Assembly: GCF_900129425.1 (NCBI RefSeq)
Contig: NZ_LT670817.1
Span: forward strand, 5,456,001 to 5,520,000
Length of the DNA stretch: 64,000 bases
Origin: Bradyrhizobium erythrophlei
GTDB taxonomy: Bacteria; Pseudomonadota; Alphaproteobacteria; Rhizobiales; Xanthobacteraceae
Reading direction: 5' to 3'
The position numbers and the translations under genes are program-made. Below are positions 7,505 through 15,801 of the stretch, piece by piece (position 1 is the first letter of the stretch; each line of letters opens with the position of its first letter). The notes under the pieces are model-generated. The model was given only the letters and a program-made list of their open reading frames with translations. It ran no database searches and had not been told where the DNA came from.

Positions 7505-8704
7505 TCAAGCTGCGGACCGAATCAGGCTGCGGTGATGCGGCGGGGAAGCCGACGACAGGGCTGCGATCAGCCCCTCGATTGAACTCAAATTATGTACGGG
7601 GCGGAATTCGTCAACGTGCGGCAGCATCATTTTGATGCCCTGCGCCTTGGCCTCGAAGCCGCCATAGCGCAGCAGCGGATTGAGCCAGATCAGGCGGCGG
7701 CAGGATCGGTGCAGCCGGTCCATCTCGAACGCCAGCCTGGCGTCGGCCTCGCGCTCCAGCCCGTCGGAGATCAGAAGCACGATCGCGCCCTGCCCGAGCA
7801 CGCGCCGGCCCCACAATTTGTTGAAGGTGTGCAGCGAGGTGCCGATGCGGGTACCGCCGGCCCAGTCCTCCACCGTCGATGAACAGCTTGCCAAGGCCTG
7901 GTCGGGATCCCGTGCCCGCAGCGCCCGGGTCACGTTGGTGAGCCTTGTGCCGAACAGAAACACCGAGACACGCTTGCGGGCGTCGGTGATGGCATGCAGG
8001 AAATGCAGAAACAACCGGGTGTATTCGCTCATCGAACCGGAGATATCGAGCAGCGCCACGATCGGCGCCGGCTTGTCGATCCGCCCCAGCCGATGGATAT
8101 CGATGATATCGCCGCCGGTGCGCAGACTGCCGCGCAGGGTGCGGCGCATGTCGAGCCGCAGGCCCCGCGAATCCGGCTGATAGCGGCGGGTGCGCAATTC
8201 GGCCTGCGGCAGTTTCATCTGCGCAATCGCACGGGTGACCTGCGCGATTTCGGCAGCACTCATCTGCGCGAAATCCTTCTTTTGCAATATTTCCTTATCG
8301 GACACCGAGAGCCGCAGTTCCTGCTCCTGGGCCTGCGGGGTTTCGCTCATCGAAGGCTGGGCAAACGCCTCCTGGACACGGCGCGAGGCCGGGGGCGGCT
8401 TTTTTCTGGCATGATCCGGCAGCGGCACCGAATCCAGCATGTGCTTCCAGTCCTCGGCGGCGCGGAAAAACAGGTCGAACGCCTGCGTGAAGATCAGCGC
8501 ATGCTCGTGACGTTTGACGAAGATCGCCTCGAGCGTGGTGAAGACGTCGGCGCGGTTGCCGATCTCGATCACCTGCAGCGCATTCAGCGCATCGATGACT
8601 GCGCCAGGCCCGACCGGAATCCCGGCGGCGCGCAGCGCGCGGGCAAAGCCGACGACGTTGTCGGCGATCAGGCCGGTGACTGGTGGGTTAGCCGGTGTGG
8701 TCAT
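7505..8704 (-). CDS. coxE: CoxE-like von Willebrand factor A domain protein
   Basis: A 399-residue CoxE-type protein. The first 130 residues are helical; the C-terminal half is a VWA domain with the metal-ion-dependent adhesion motif DISGSMS at the end of IVALLDISGSMSEYTRLFL, a GGTRIGTSL loop that supplies the threonine, and LLISDGLERE. CoxE pairs with the MoxR-type ATPase CoxD to mature the [CuSMoO2] or related centre of CO dehydrogenase-type enzymes; location is cytoplasmic or membrane-associated. It is separated from coxD by a 93-base palindromic repeat but stays in the same direction, and its stop is 11 bases before the next start. Confidence 0.87.
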   Translation of the reverse strand: MTTPANPPVTGLIADNVVGFARALRAAGIPVGPGAVIDALNALQVIEIGNRADVFTTLEAIFVKRHEHALIFTQAFDLFFRAAEDWKHMLDSVPLPDHARKKPPPASRRVQEAFAQPSMSETPQAQEQELRLSVSDKEILQKKDFAQMSAAEIAQVTRAIAQMKLPQAELRTRRYQPDSRGLRLDMRRTLRGSLRTGGDIIDIHRLGRIDKPAPIVALLDISGSMSEYTRLFLHFLHAITDARKRVSVFLFGTRLTNVTRALRARDPDQALASCSSTVEDWAGGTRIGTSLHTFNKLWGRRVLGQGAIVLLISDGLEREADARLAFEMDRLHRSCRRLIWLNPLLRYGGFEAKAQGIKMMLPHVDEFRPVHNLSSIEGLIAALSSASPPHHRSLIRSAA

Positions 8705-8723
8705 GTGCGTATCTCAAACCCCC

Positions 8724-8816
8724 GTCATTCCGGGACGCGCCCCTTCGCGCGGACCCGGAATCCCGAGATTGTAGCGTGAGATTCCGGGTTCACGCTTCGC
8801 GTGCCCCGGAATTACG
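8724..8816. repeat. Palindromic intergenic repeat, gtcattccgg family (copy 2)
   Basis: Two long arms (gtcattccgggacgcgcccc and the returning gcgtgccccggaattac) with an internal aatcccgagatt hairpin. It is inserted between coxD and coxE, in a cluster where most other junctions are short or overlapping, and could lower expression of coxE or stabilise the upstream mRNA. Confidence 0.85.
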
Positions 8817-8817
8817 G

Positions 8818-9723
8818 CTAGTCGCTCGTCGCCTCTTTCAAAACCTTCTGCAGCGTGTCGCCCTGCATCCGCGCGATGTCGTCCTGGTATTTCAACAGCG
8901 CGCCGAGCGTATCGCCCACCACCTGCGGGGTTAGCGAGCGGGCGTCGAGTTCGGTCAGCGCGGTGGCCCAGTCGATGGTCTCGGCAACGCCCGGCGATTT
9001 GTAGAAATCCTGCTCGCGCAACGCCTGCACGAAGGCGACGACCTGCTGCGACAGTTTGGCGGAAATGTTCGGCACGCGCGATTTGACGATCGCCAGTTCG
9101 CGCTCGGCACTGGGATAATCCACCCAGTGATAGAGACAGCGGCGTTTGAGGGCGTCGTGAATTTCCCGGGTGCGGTTCGAGGTGACGATGACGATCGGCG
9201 GATGCGGCGCCTTGACGGTGCCGAACTCAGGGATGGTCACCTGGAAGTCGCTGAGAATTTCCAGGAGGTAAGCCTCGAACGCCTCGTCGGCGCGGTCGAG
9301 TTCGTCGATCAAAAGCACCGGGGCGCCGGCCACGTCCGGCTCCAGCGCCTGCAGCAGCGGCCGTTTGATCAGATAACGTTCAGCAAAGATGTCTGACGAC
9401 AACTGGTCGCGGTCGGTATCGCCGGCGGCTTCGGCTAGCCGGATCGCGATCATTTGCGCCGCGCTGTTCCACTCATAGACAGCGGAAGCGACGTCCAGCC
9501 CTTCATAGCACTGCAGCCGTATCAGCTTTCGCCCCAGCGCGGCCGAAAGCACCTTGGCGATTTCGGTCTTGCCGACGCCGGCCTCGCCTTCCAGAAAGAG
9601 CGGCCGGCCCATGCGCAGCGAAAGGTATGTCACCGTCGCCAGCGACCGCTCCGCCAGATAGCCGCGCGAGGTCAGGAGTCCGAGCATCGCATCGACGGAA
9701 GTGGGCAGCGCCGATGCAGTCAT
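8818..9723 (-). CDS. coxD: CoxD-like MoxR-family AAA+ ATPase
   Basis: A 301-residue MoxR-type AAA+ protein. Walker A is GEAGVGKTEIAK near residues 46-57, Walker B is PVLLIDELDRAD near residue 140, and sensor 1 is IVIVTSNRTREIHDALKRRC, which carries the arginine finger region. CoxD is the ATP-driven chaperone that, with CoxE, introduces sulfur and copper in aerobic CO dehydrogenase; in non-CODH relatives its substrate is another molybdenum hydroxylase. It follows the FAD subunit gene after 37 bases on the same strand, consistent with one operon. Confidence 0.9.
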   Translation of the reverse strand: MTASALPTSVDAMLGLLTSRGYLAERSLATVTYLSLRMGRPLFLEGEAGVGKTEIAKVLSAALGRKLIRLQCYEGLDVASAVYEWNSAAQMIAIRLAEAAGDTDRDQLSSDIFAERYLIKRPLLQALEPDVAGAPVLLIDELDRADEAFEAYLLEILSDFQVTIPEFGTVKAPHPPIVIVTSNRTREIHDALKRRCLYHWVDYPSAERELAIVKSRVPNISAKLSQQVVAFVQALREQDFYKSPGVAETIDWATALTELDARSLTPQVVGDTLGALLKYQDDIARMQGDTLQKVLKEATSD

Positions 9724-9760
9724 GGGAGAGCCAGTCTTGATGCGTCAGGAATTGGCAACG

Positions 9761-10567
9761 TCACGCTTTGCCGTTGGCGGCTTCGACCGCACGGCGCGCC
9801 AGCACTGCGATCAGATGCGCACGATATTCGGCGCTGCCGTGCAGGTCGCTGTTCAGCCCTTCCGCCGGAACCGTCAAGCCATCGAGCACCTTGTGGGAGA
9901 AGCGCTTCTTCAATGCCTCCTCGAACGCAGTGACACGGAACACGCCTTCGGAGCCGGCGCCGGTGACGGCGACCCGCACATCCGACGGACGCTTGGCGAC
10001 GAACACCCCGACCAGCGCATAGCGCGAGGCCTGGTTGCGGAATTTGATGTAGGCGGCCTTTTTCGGCACCGGAAACATCACCTTGGTGATGATCTCGTCG
10101 CTCTCGAGCGTCGTCGTGAACAGCCCCTGGAAGAATTCTTCGGGCTTCAGCCGGCGCTTGTTGGTGACGATGGTGGCGCCGAGTGCAAGGCAGGCCGCGG
10201 GATAGTCGGCGGTGGGATCGTTATTGGCGAGCGAGCCGCCGATGGTGCCCTTGTGGCGCACCGCGGGATCGCCGATCAGCCCGGCCAGTTCGGCCAGCGC
10301 CGGGATCGCCTCGCCGACAACAGCCGAAGCCGCGACGTCGGCGTGTTTTGCGGTGGCGCCGATCACCAGCGAACGGCCCTTCATCTCGATGCCGTCGAGC
10401 CCCTCGATGTGGGAGAGGTCGACCAGATGCGGAGGGCTGGCGAGCCGCTGCTTCATGACCGGCAACAGGGTATGGCCGCCGGCGATCACCTTGGCGTCTT
10501 CGTTCTTGATCAGGAGATTGGCGGCCTGCCGCACGGTCGCCGGACGATGATATTTGAATTCGTACAT
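9761..10567 (-). CDS. coxM: Molybdenum hydroxylase FAD subunit (CoxM-like)
   Basis: A 268-residue FAD-binding subunit of the xanthine dehydrogenase/CO dehydrogenase family. It shows both flavin-binding motifs: AGGHTLLPVMKQRLASP near residue 30 and TIGGSLANNDPTADYPAA near residue 110, followed by the CO-dehydrogenase flavoprotein C-terminal domain. In the complete enzyme it passes electrons from the [2Fe-2S] subunit to the acceptor. AGGAA lies five bases before the ATG. It begins 33 bases after the small-subunit gene. A large molybdopterin-binding subunit gene would normally adjoin it; none is here. Confidence 0.92.
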   Translation of the reverse strand: MYEFKYHRPATVRQAANLLIKNEDAKVIAGGHTLLPVMKQRLASPPHLVDLSHIEGLDGIEMKGRSLVIGATAKHADVAASAVVGEAIPALAELAGLIGDPAVRHKGTIGGSLANNDPTADYPAACLALGATIVTNKRRLKPEEFFQGLFTTTLESDEIITKVMFPVPKKAAYIKFRNQASRYALVGVFVAKRPSDVRVAVTGAGSEGVFRVTAFEEALKKRFSHKVLDGLTVPAEGLNSDLHGSAEYRAHLIAVLARRAVEAANGKA

Positions 10568-10600
10568 GGGGGATTCCTAATCGCCGTGCGTTGACTTCAG

Positions 10601-11086
10601 TTACGCCAGATCGGAGTTCGCCATCGCCTTGGCGCCCGCCGCGATCGATTGAACGATGTTCTGATAGCCGGTGCAGCGGCAGAGATTGCCTTCGAGTTCT
10701 TCGCGGATGGTATGGTCGCTGAGATCGTGGCCCTTGCGGTGCACAAGGTCGACCGCGGTCATGATCATGCCGGGCGTGCAGAAACCGCATTGCAGGCCGT
10801 GATGCTCGCGGAACGCCTCCTGCATCGGATGCAGCGGCGCACCGTCGGCGGCGAGGCCCTCGATGGTCTTGACCTCGTGCCCGTCGGCCATGACCACGAG
10901 CGTGGTGCAGGATTTGACGGCCTTTCCGTCGAGATGCACGACGCAGGCGCCGCATTGCGAGGTGTCGCAGCCGACGTGGGTGCCGGTCAGCCGCAGATCC
11001 TCGCGCAGAAACTGCACCAGCAGGGTGCGGGGGTCGACATTGGCGTTGACGGGATTACCGTTCACGATCAAGGAAATCTTGGCCAT
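10601..11086 (-). CDS. coxS: Molybdenum hydroxylase [2Fe-2S] subunit (CoxS-like)
   Basis: A 161-residue two-cluster ferredoxin subunit. The N-terminal plant-type cluster is bound by GCDTSQCGAC and the following KSCTTL cysteine; the C-terminal alpha-helical cluster by QCGFCTPG and NLCRCTGYQNIV. All eight cysteines are present. It transfers electrons from the molybdenum site of the large subunit to the FAD subunit. It is the first structural gene after coxG and is preceded by about 140 bases that may hold an internal promoter. Specificity (CO, aldehyde, purine, aromatic acids) cannot be deduced without the large subunit. Confidence 0.93.
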   Translation of the reverse strand: MAKISLIVNGNPVNANVDPRTLLVQFLREDLRLTGTHVGCDTSQCGACVVHLDGKAVKSCTTLVVMADGHEVKTIEGLAADGAPLHPMQEAFREHHGLQCGFCTPGMIMTAVDLVHRKGHDLSDHTIREELEGNLCRCTGYQNIVQSIAAGAKAMANSDLA

Positions 11087-11226
11087 TCAGCACTCTCTTC
11101 ATCTGCACTGCCGCATTGCACGGCAGCACAGTCATTAAAACCATTGCAAAGCCATATTATGGGCCATCCCGGCAATGAGCAACCTCATGACTGATGTCCC
11201 GAATTCGAAGCTGACTTGGTCTTGAC

Positions 11227-11673
11227 CTATCCCTGCACCGCCTTGGCGAAATTCGCGAAAAAGTCGTCGGCCAGTTTCTTGGCCGATCCGTTGATCAGCC
11301 GCTGACCGAGCTGGGCCAGCTTGCCGCCGATCTGCGCCTCGACGTCGTAAGTGAGCAACGTGCCGCCATCCTTTTCGGCCAGGGCCACCGTTGCGCCGCC
11401 CTTGGCGAACCCTGCGACTCCGCCCTCGCCTTCGCCCGAGATCTTGTAGCCGTTCGGCGGATCGAGATCGCTCAGCGTGACCCGGCCCTTGAAGCGAGCC
11501 GATACCGGTCCGACCTTCATCTTGGCGACCGCGCGGAAACCATTGTCCTCGGTTTTTTCCAGTTCCTCGCAGCCGGGGATGCAAGCCTTGAGTACGGCGG
11601 GATCGTTCAGTTTGGTCCACACAGCCTCGCGCGGCGCCGCAAGCTGGACTTCGCCGTTCATCGTCATGGCCAT
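11227..11673 (-). CDS. coxG: CoxG-like SRPBCC protein
   Basis: A 148-residue CoxG family protein. It opens MAMTMNGEVQLAAPREAVWT and then KLNDPAVLKACIPGCEELEK, the standard beginning of the family, and continues with FRAVAKMKVGPVSARFKGRV and GGKLAQLGQRLINGSAKKLAD. CoxG proteins have a hydrophobic-pocket START-like fold and are reported to help CO dehydrogenase associate with the membrane or its electron acceptor. The ATG at 11673 has GGGAGG six bases upstream; the longer open frame upstream is not needed. It is the first gene of the cox-type cluster and is divergent from pcaB. Confidence 0.9.
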   Translation of the reverse strand: MAMTMNGEVQLAAPREAVWTKLNDPAVLKACIPGCEELEKTEDNGFRAVAKMKVGPVSARFKGRVTLSDLDPPNGYKISGEGEGGVAGFAKGGATVALAEKDGGTLLTYDVEAQIGGKLAQLGQRLINGSAKKLADDFFANFAKAVQG

Positions 11674-11837
11674 GGGCAGCCTCCCGGTTCGCTGGTCTTT
11701 CCCCCAAGTAAAGCACGGCCGCACCAAAAGGAAGGGGGCGGGAGGACGAAGAGCGATGCATATTCGCAACGCAACAACTTTGTGCGAAGGCTTGGGGATT
11801 GGCAGAGGCAGGCCGGGGTGGTTAGGTCGCCCACATC

Positions 11838-13193
11838 ATGAGCACCTCCCTCTCCCCCCTGCTCGCCCCCATGCTGTCGAGCGCGGCGATGCGCGCCGTC
11901 TGCGACGATGTGGCATGCCTGCAGCACATGCTCGATTTCGAGGCCGCGCTGGCGCGCGCCGAGGCGGCGACCGGCGTCATCCCGGCGAGCGCGGCCGGCC
12001 CCATTGAACAAGCCTGCACGGCCGGTTCGTTCGATCTCGCCGCACTCGCCGAGGCCGCGACACGGTCCGGCAATCTCGCCATTCCCCTGGTCAAGGCGCT
12101 CACCGCCGGCGTCGCCAGGGCCGATGCCGACGCCGCACGCTATGTACACTGGGGCGCCACCAGCCAGGACGTGATCGATACCGCCATCATGCTGACCTTG
12201 CGCGCCGGCATCGAGGCGCTGCTGGGGGGTATCGACCGCGCCATTGCCGGCTTTGCCGGGCTGGCCAAACAACATCGCGACACCGCGGTGGTGGCGCGCA
12301 CCTGGCTGCAGCATGCATTGCCGATGCCGTTCGGCCTGAAACTCGCCGAATATGCCGCGGCATTGCATCGCTCGCGCAGGCGGCTGCGGCGATTGCGCAG
12401 CGAGGGACTGGCGCTACAGTTCGGCGGCGCCGCAGGGACCCTGGCCGCGCTCGGCGACAGGGGAATGCTGGTTGCGGAGCGGCTGGCGCAGGAGCTCGAG
12501 CTGCCGCTGCCGGAGGCGCCGTGGCACACCCATCGCGACCGCATCGCGGAGGCGGCTTCCGCGTTTGCGATTGTTGCGGGCACCTGCGGCAAGATCGCCC
12601 GCGATGTCCAACTGATGATGCAGACCGATGTCGCCGAAGCGTTCGAGCCCTCAGGCGAAGGTCGCGGCGGTTCGTCGACCATGCCGCACAAACGCAATCC
12701 TGTTGCTGCCGCGAGCGCACTGGCCGCGGCCACCATGGCGCCGAACCTGGCGGCGACGATCTTCGCGGCGCAGGTGCAGGACCACGAGCGCAGCGCCGGG
12801 CCCTGGCATGCGGAATGGCCGACCTTGCCGATGCTGCTGCTGGTCACCTCGGGTGCGCTCGCGGCGACCGTCGATATCGCCGAAGGGCTGGAAGTCGATG
12901 CCGCGCGGATGCGCCTCAACCTCGACGCTACCCACGGGCTGATCATGGCGGAGGCGGTGACGTTCGCGCTGGCCGAAAAGATCGGCAAGAGCGAAGCCCA
13001 TCATCTGGTCGAGGCCGCCAGCAAAAAGGCCGTCGCGGACAAAAAACACCTGCGCGACGTGCTGGCCGGAGATAGCAAGATCACCGCCCATCTCGGCGCA
13101 GACAAACTGACACAACTGTTCGAGCCGATGGCCTATCAGGGCGTCTCGCAAGCCCTGATCGAGCGCCTGCTCGCTTCGCTCGATGACAAATAA
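11838..13193 (+). CDS. pcaB: 3-carboxy-cis,cis-muconate cycloisomerase
   Basis: A 451-residue member of the fumarase/aspartase superfamily. The superfamily signature GSSTMPHKRNP is present near residue 280, and HWGATSQDVIDT near residue 100 provides catalytic residues. The bacterial enzyme cyclises 3-carboxy-cis,cis-muconate to 4-carboxymuconolactone in the protocatechuate branch of the beta-ketoadipate pathway. The neighbours pcaD and pcaC settle the assignment against argininosuccinate or adenylosuccinate lyase. It is divergent from coxG with about 160 bases between them. No protocatechuate dioxygenase (pcaGH) or regulator gene is in the window. Confidence 0.95.
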   Translation: MSTSLSPLLAPMLSSAAMRAVCDDVACLQHMLDFEAALARAEAATGVIPASAAGPIEQACTAGSFDLAALAEAATRSGNLAIPLVKALTAGVARADADAARYVHWGATSQDVIDTAIMLTLRAGIEALLGGIDRAIAGFAGLAKQHRDTAVVARTWLQHALPMPFGLKLAEYAAALHRSRRRLRRLRSEGLALQFGGAAGTLAALGDRGMLVAERLAQELELPLPEAPWHTHRDRIAEAASAFAIVAGTCGKIARDVQLMMQTDVAEAFEPSGEGRGGSSTMPHKRNPVAAASALAAATMAPNLAATIFAAQVQDHERSAGPWHAEWPTLPMLLLVTSGALAATVDIAEGLEVDAARMRLNLDATHGLIMAEAVTFALAEKIGKSEAHHLVEAASKKAVADKKHLRDVLAGDSKITAHLGADKLTQLFEPMAYQGVSQALIERLLASLDDK

Positions 13194-13215
13194 AATTGAA
13201 GGGTCTTCGCAGAAT

Positions 13216-13303
13216 GTCGTTGCCGGGCTTGACCCGGCAATCCATCCTCTTCGATAGATTTTTCTCTTGTTAGATGGATGCGCGGATCAAGTCCGCGCGT
13301 GAC
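13216..13303. repeat. Palindromic intergenic repeat between pcaB and pcaD
   Basis: Contains hairpins gccgggcttgacccggc and gcgcggatcaagtccgcgc flanking a longer arm pair ccatcc/ggatgg. It sits in the 5' leader of pcaD and is a different family from the gtcattccgg repeats. Confidence 0.8.
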
Positions 13304-13315
13304 GAGGAACATCCG

Positions 13316-14098
13316 ATGCCGATGATCGATGCCGACGGTTGCCTGCTCAACGTTACAGTCGAAGGCCGCGACGGCGGGCCGACCCTGATGCTGTCGAATT
13401 CGCTCGGCTGCAGCTTGCAGATGTGGGAGCCGCAGATGAAGGCGCTGACGCAGCTTTTTCGCGTGATCCGCTATGACCGGCGCGGCCACGGCAAATCCGG
13501 CGTGCCGCCCGGCCCCTATTCCATGGAGCGCTTCGGCCGCGACGTGCTGGCGATCCTCGACGACCTCAACATCGAGAAGGTGCACTGGTGCGGGCTGTCG
13601 ATGGGCGGCATGGTCGGACAGTGGCTGGGCGCCAACGCACCGGAGCGGCTCGGCAGGATCGTTCTGTCCAATACCAGTTGCTACTATCCCGATCCGACCA
13701 ACTGGCTCAACCGCATCAAGGCGGTCAAGGAAGGCGGCATCGCGGCGGTCGCCGACGCCGTCATCGCCGGCTGGCTGACGGCGGACTTCCGTGACCGCGA
13801 ACCGCAGATCACGGCGAACATGAAGGCCATGCTGGTCGCAACGCCGGTGCAGGGCTATCTCGCCTGCTGCGAAGCCCTGAGCACGCTTGATCAGCGCGAT
13901 CTGCTGCCCAGGATCAAAAGTCCGACGCTGGTGATCGCCGGACGCCAGGACATGGCGACGCCGGTCGCGGCCGGCGAATACATCCGCAGCCAGATTCCCG
14001 GCGCGGCCTTAACGATTCTCGATGCCGCGCATATTTCCAATGTCGAGCAGCCGCACGCCTTCACCGACGCCGTGGTCGGTTTCCTGACGCAACGCTAA
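13316..14098 (+). CDS. pcaD: 3-oxoadipate enol-lactonase
   Basis: A 260-residue alpha/beta hydrolase. The nucleophile elbow is CGLSMGGMVG near residue 95, the oxyanion region LSNSLGCSLQMW is near residue 25, and the acid and histidine are in AGRQDMATP and DAAHISNVEQP. Its place between pcaB and pcaC identifies it as the enzyme that opens beta-ketoadipate enol-lactone to beta-ketoadipate. The ATG at 13316 has GAGGAA upstream; an in-frame ATG at 13274 lies inside the palindromic repeat and is not the likely start. Confidence 0.93.
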   Translation: MPMIDADGCLLNVTVEGRDGGPTLMLSNSLGCSLQMWEPQMKALTQLFRVIRYDRRGHGKSGVPPGPYSMERFGRDVLAILDDLNIEKVHWCGLSMGGMVGQWLGANAPERLGRIVLSNTSCYYPDPTNWLNRIKAVKEGGIAAVADAVIAGWLTADFRDREPQITANMKAMLVATPVQGYLACCEALSTLDQRDLLPRIKSPTLVIAGRQDMATPVAAGEYIRSQIPGAALTILDAAHISNVEQPHAFTDAVVGFLTQR

Positions 14099-14105
14099 CG
14101 CAACC

Positions 14106-14187
14106 GTCACTGCGAGCGGAGCGAGGCAATCCATTTTGATTGGAAACGAAAGCTGGATTGCTTCGTCGCTTCGCTCCTCGCAATGAC
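14106..14187. repeat. Palindromic intergenic repeat, gtcactgcgag family
   Basis: Arms gtcactgcgagcggagcgag and cttcgctcctcgcaatgac enclose a gcaatcca/tggattgc pair. It fills the gap between pcaD and pcaC. A degraded relative (core arms gaagcaatcca/tggattgcttc) occurs at 43,531. Confidence 0.85.
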
Positions 14188-14202
14188 AAGGGGAGAAATT
14201 CA

Positions 14203-14595
14203 ATGGACGATCAGCAACGCCGCGACGACGGCATGGTCCAGCGCCGCAAGGTGCTCGGCGATGCCTGGGTCGATAAATCGATCGCGAACAAAAATTCCTT
14301 CAACGCCGACTTTATCGACCTGATCACGCGTCATGCGTGGGGCGAGATCTGGACCCGGCCGCATTTCGACCAGCGCACCCGGCGCGTACTGGTGATCGGC
14401 ACCATGGTTGCGCTCGGCCAATGGGATGAATTCCGCCTGCACGTGCGCGCGGCGCTCACGGAGGGCGGCTTCACGGTCGACGATATCAGGGAAATCCTGC
14501 TGCAGCAGGCGATCTATTGCGGCGTGCCCGCGGCCAATCACGCCGTCAAGGAGGCGTCAGCGATTATAGGGGAGCTGGGACTGCTGAAGGGATAG
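14203..14595 (+). CDS. pcaC: 4-carboxymuconolactone decarboxylase
   Basis: A 130-residue CMD-family protein with the typical RRKVLGDAWVDKSIA start, FIDLITRHAWGEIWTRPHFD and the conserved LQQAIYCGVPAANHAVKEA helix. It decarboxylates 4-carboxymuconolactone to beta-ketoadipate enol-lactone, the substrate of PcaD. GGGGAGAA lies just before the ATG at 14203; the longer frame upstream runs through a repeat. Gene order pcaB-pcaD-pcaC on one strand implies an operon broken only by repeat insertions. Its last 13 codons overlap the end of a convergent membrane-protein gene. Confidence 0.95.
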   Translation: MDDQQRRDDGMVQRRKVLGDAWVDKSIANKNSFNADFIDLITRHAWGEIWTRPHFDQRTRRVLVIGTMVALGQWDEFRLHVRAALTEGGFTVDDIREILLQQAIYCGVPAANHAVKEASAIIGELGLLKG

Positions 14596-15084
14596 ATCAT
14601 CCAATGTCACGCGGCGATCGATCTGCGGCTGAGCCGGACGTTCGACCAGCAGCACTACGGCGGTACCGAGCAGAAGCAATAATTCGGTCGCATGCAGCCT
14701 GAGCGCCTGGGTCTCGCCGACCTGCGATGCCATCACCATGCTGGCGAAACTGATCACGCTGCCGATCGCAAGGGCCATCGCCAGCGCTTCGTCGCAGCCG
14801 CCGGCCTTGCGGATCGAGGCGCGGGCAATGAAAACCAGGAAGATCGCGAAAAACGCGACGACGGTGAGCTTCCCCAGTGCCAATAGCCAGGCAAAACGGA
14901 TCGTGGTCATCGCTGTCAGCTGCAGATGATCGCTGATGAACAGCGCGACCGATATATTCGGCCGCTCATAGAGGCCGTGGATCGGCGAAATGATGATCTT
15001 GAAAGCGACGATGGTCCAGGTCGGAATGAAATAGGCCGCCAGCAGCGCGCCGTTGAATGAACTGATCCGCCAGTTTGTGGACAT
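14557..15084 (-). CDS. Polytopic membrane protein of unknown function
   Basis: A 175-residue protein with about four hydrophobic helices (near residues 13-33, 60-88, 100-120 and 131-146) and a polar tail. Short conserved-looking polar motifs are IIISPIHGLYERPN between helices 1 and 2 and ARASIRKAGGCDEA between 2 and 3. I do not recognise a family. The C-terminal coding part overlaps the convergent pcaC gene by 39 bases, which is unusual and suggests the last codons are weakly constrained. No ribosome site is striking. Confidence 0.6.
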   Translation of the reverse strand: MSTNWRISSFNGALLAAYFIPTWTIVAFKIIISPIHGLYERPNISVALFISDHLQLTAMTTIRFAWLLALGKLTVVAFFAIFLVFIARASIRKAGGCDEALAMALAIGSVISFASMVMASQVGETQALRLHATELLLLLGTAVVLLVERPAQPQIDRRVTLDDLSLQQSQLPYNR

Positions 15085-15231
15085 GTCGCTTCCCGCTTGT
15101 CCGCAGGGCCCGAATGGGAGCGGCGGCTTTGCGGGCGAGGTAACGCGCTTAAACAGCGAGGGGCAATTTAAACCGTTTGTTTACCTTAATATCAGGGGAC
15201 GGCCGAAAAGACGCCCCGATCTTCCAAAAGG

Positions 15232-15258
15232 AAAAGTCCCGCCTTTCCGCGGGACTTT
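15232..15258 (-). terminator. Rho-independent terminator after the NPGQ-repeat gene
   Basis: Ten-base stem (aaagtcccgc/gcgggacttt) with a six-base loop, followed on the minus strand by TCCTTTTGG. It lies 26 bases after the stop of the small gene and could work in both directions. Confidence 0.75.
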
Positions 15259-15284
15259 CTGCTCTCGCTTCCTTCAATTCCGAG

Positions 15285-15458
15285 CTAGCGACCGCCCTTG
15301 CCCTGCTGATCGGGCTTCTGGCCCTGACGGTTCGGATCCTGCTGCTGTTGTCCGGGCTTCTGGCCGCCGCCCTGCTGGCCGGGTTTCTGACCCGGGTTTT
15401 GGTTCTGCTGACCCGGGTTCTGGTTTTGCTGGCCCGGATTCTGATTCTGGTTCGCCAT
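15285..15458 (-). CDS. Small Asn/Gln/Pro/Gly-repeat protein
   Basis: A 57-residue, very hydrophilic protein made almost wholly of Asn, Gln, Pro, Gly and Lys. It starts MANQNQNPGQQ and has three QNQNPGQ repeats, then KPGQ and PNRQGQ units, ending QQGKGGR. It lacks hydrophobic residues and must be disordered. GGGAGA sits before the ATG and a terminator follows the stop, so it is a real transcription unit although it is short. I recall similar peptides in Bradyrhizobium annotated as hypothetical; no role is known to me. Frames on the other strand through this stretch look hydrophobic only because of the repeat. Confidence 0.75.
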   Translation of the reverse strand: MANQNQNPGQQNQNPGQQNQNPGQKPGQQGGGQKPGQQQQDPNRQGQKPDQQGKGGR

Positions 15459-15801
15459 CGGGATCTCCCTTGCTGAACGCTACGTCCGTCTTGAATGTAA
15501 CGGGAGGTAACAACCCGAAAAACCGGAATTGGTTTCAGGGAATCCGGTTCCGCCGGGATTAATGCGAGGCGATAGTTTGCCGCCACTGTGGCAAAGGGAA
15601 CCCGCCGCCTAAACTACCTCTGTACAAGCCCTTTGAGCGGCACCCCGCGCTGTTGCCGCCCCGGGTTCCCACTGTTAGAAAATGAAACGACGCGTCGTTC
15701 CGGCTGCCGGGAGCCATCGCCGCGGAATTTGTTGAAGTGAGCATTCCTCGACGGCAAACCGGGACCCCTTTGCCGGAAAATGCTCCAAACAACGGCAGCT
15801 C
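15459..15801 (+). other. Intergenic region between the NPGQ gene and livH
   Basis: About 340 bases of divergent promoter region. It contains an interrupted repeat around 15520-15550 (ccggaattggtt and aatccggtt) upstream of the NPGQ gene. No gene-like frame is supported. The livH promoter must lie in the right half, but no clear boxes are seen. Confidence 0.4.

Noticed and set aside
15177..15476. Hydrophobic 99-codon plus-strand frame
   Set aside because: It is the complement of the Asn/Gln/Pro/Gly repeats of the minus-strand gene, which has the ribosome site and terminator.
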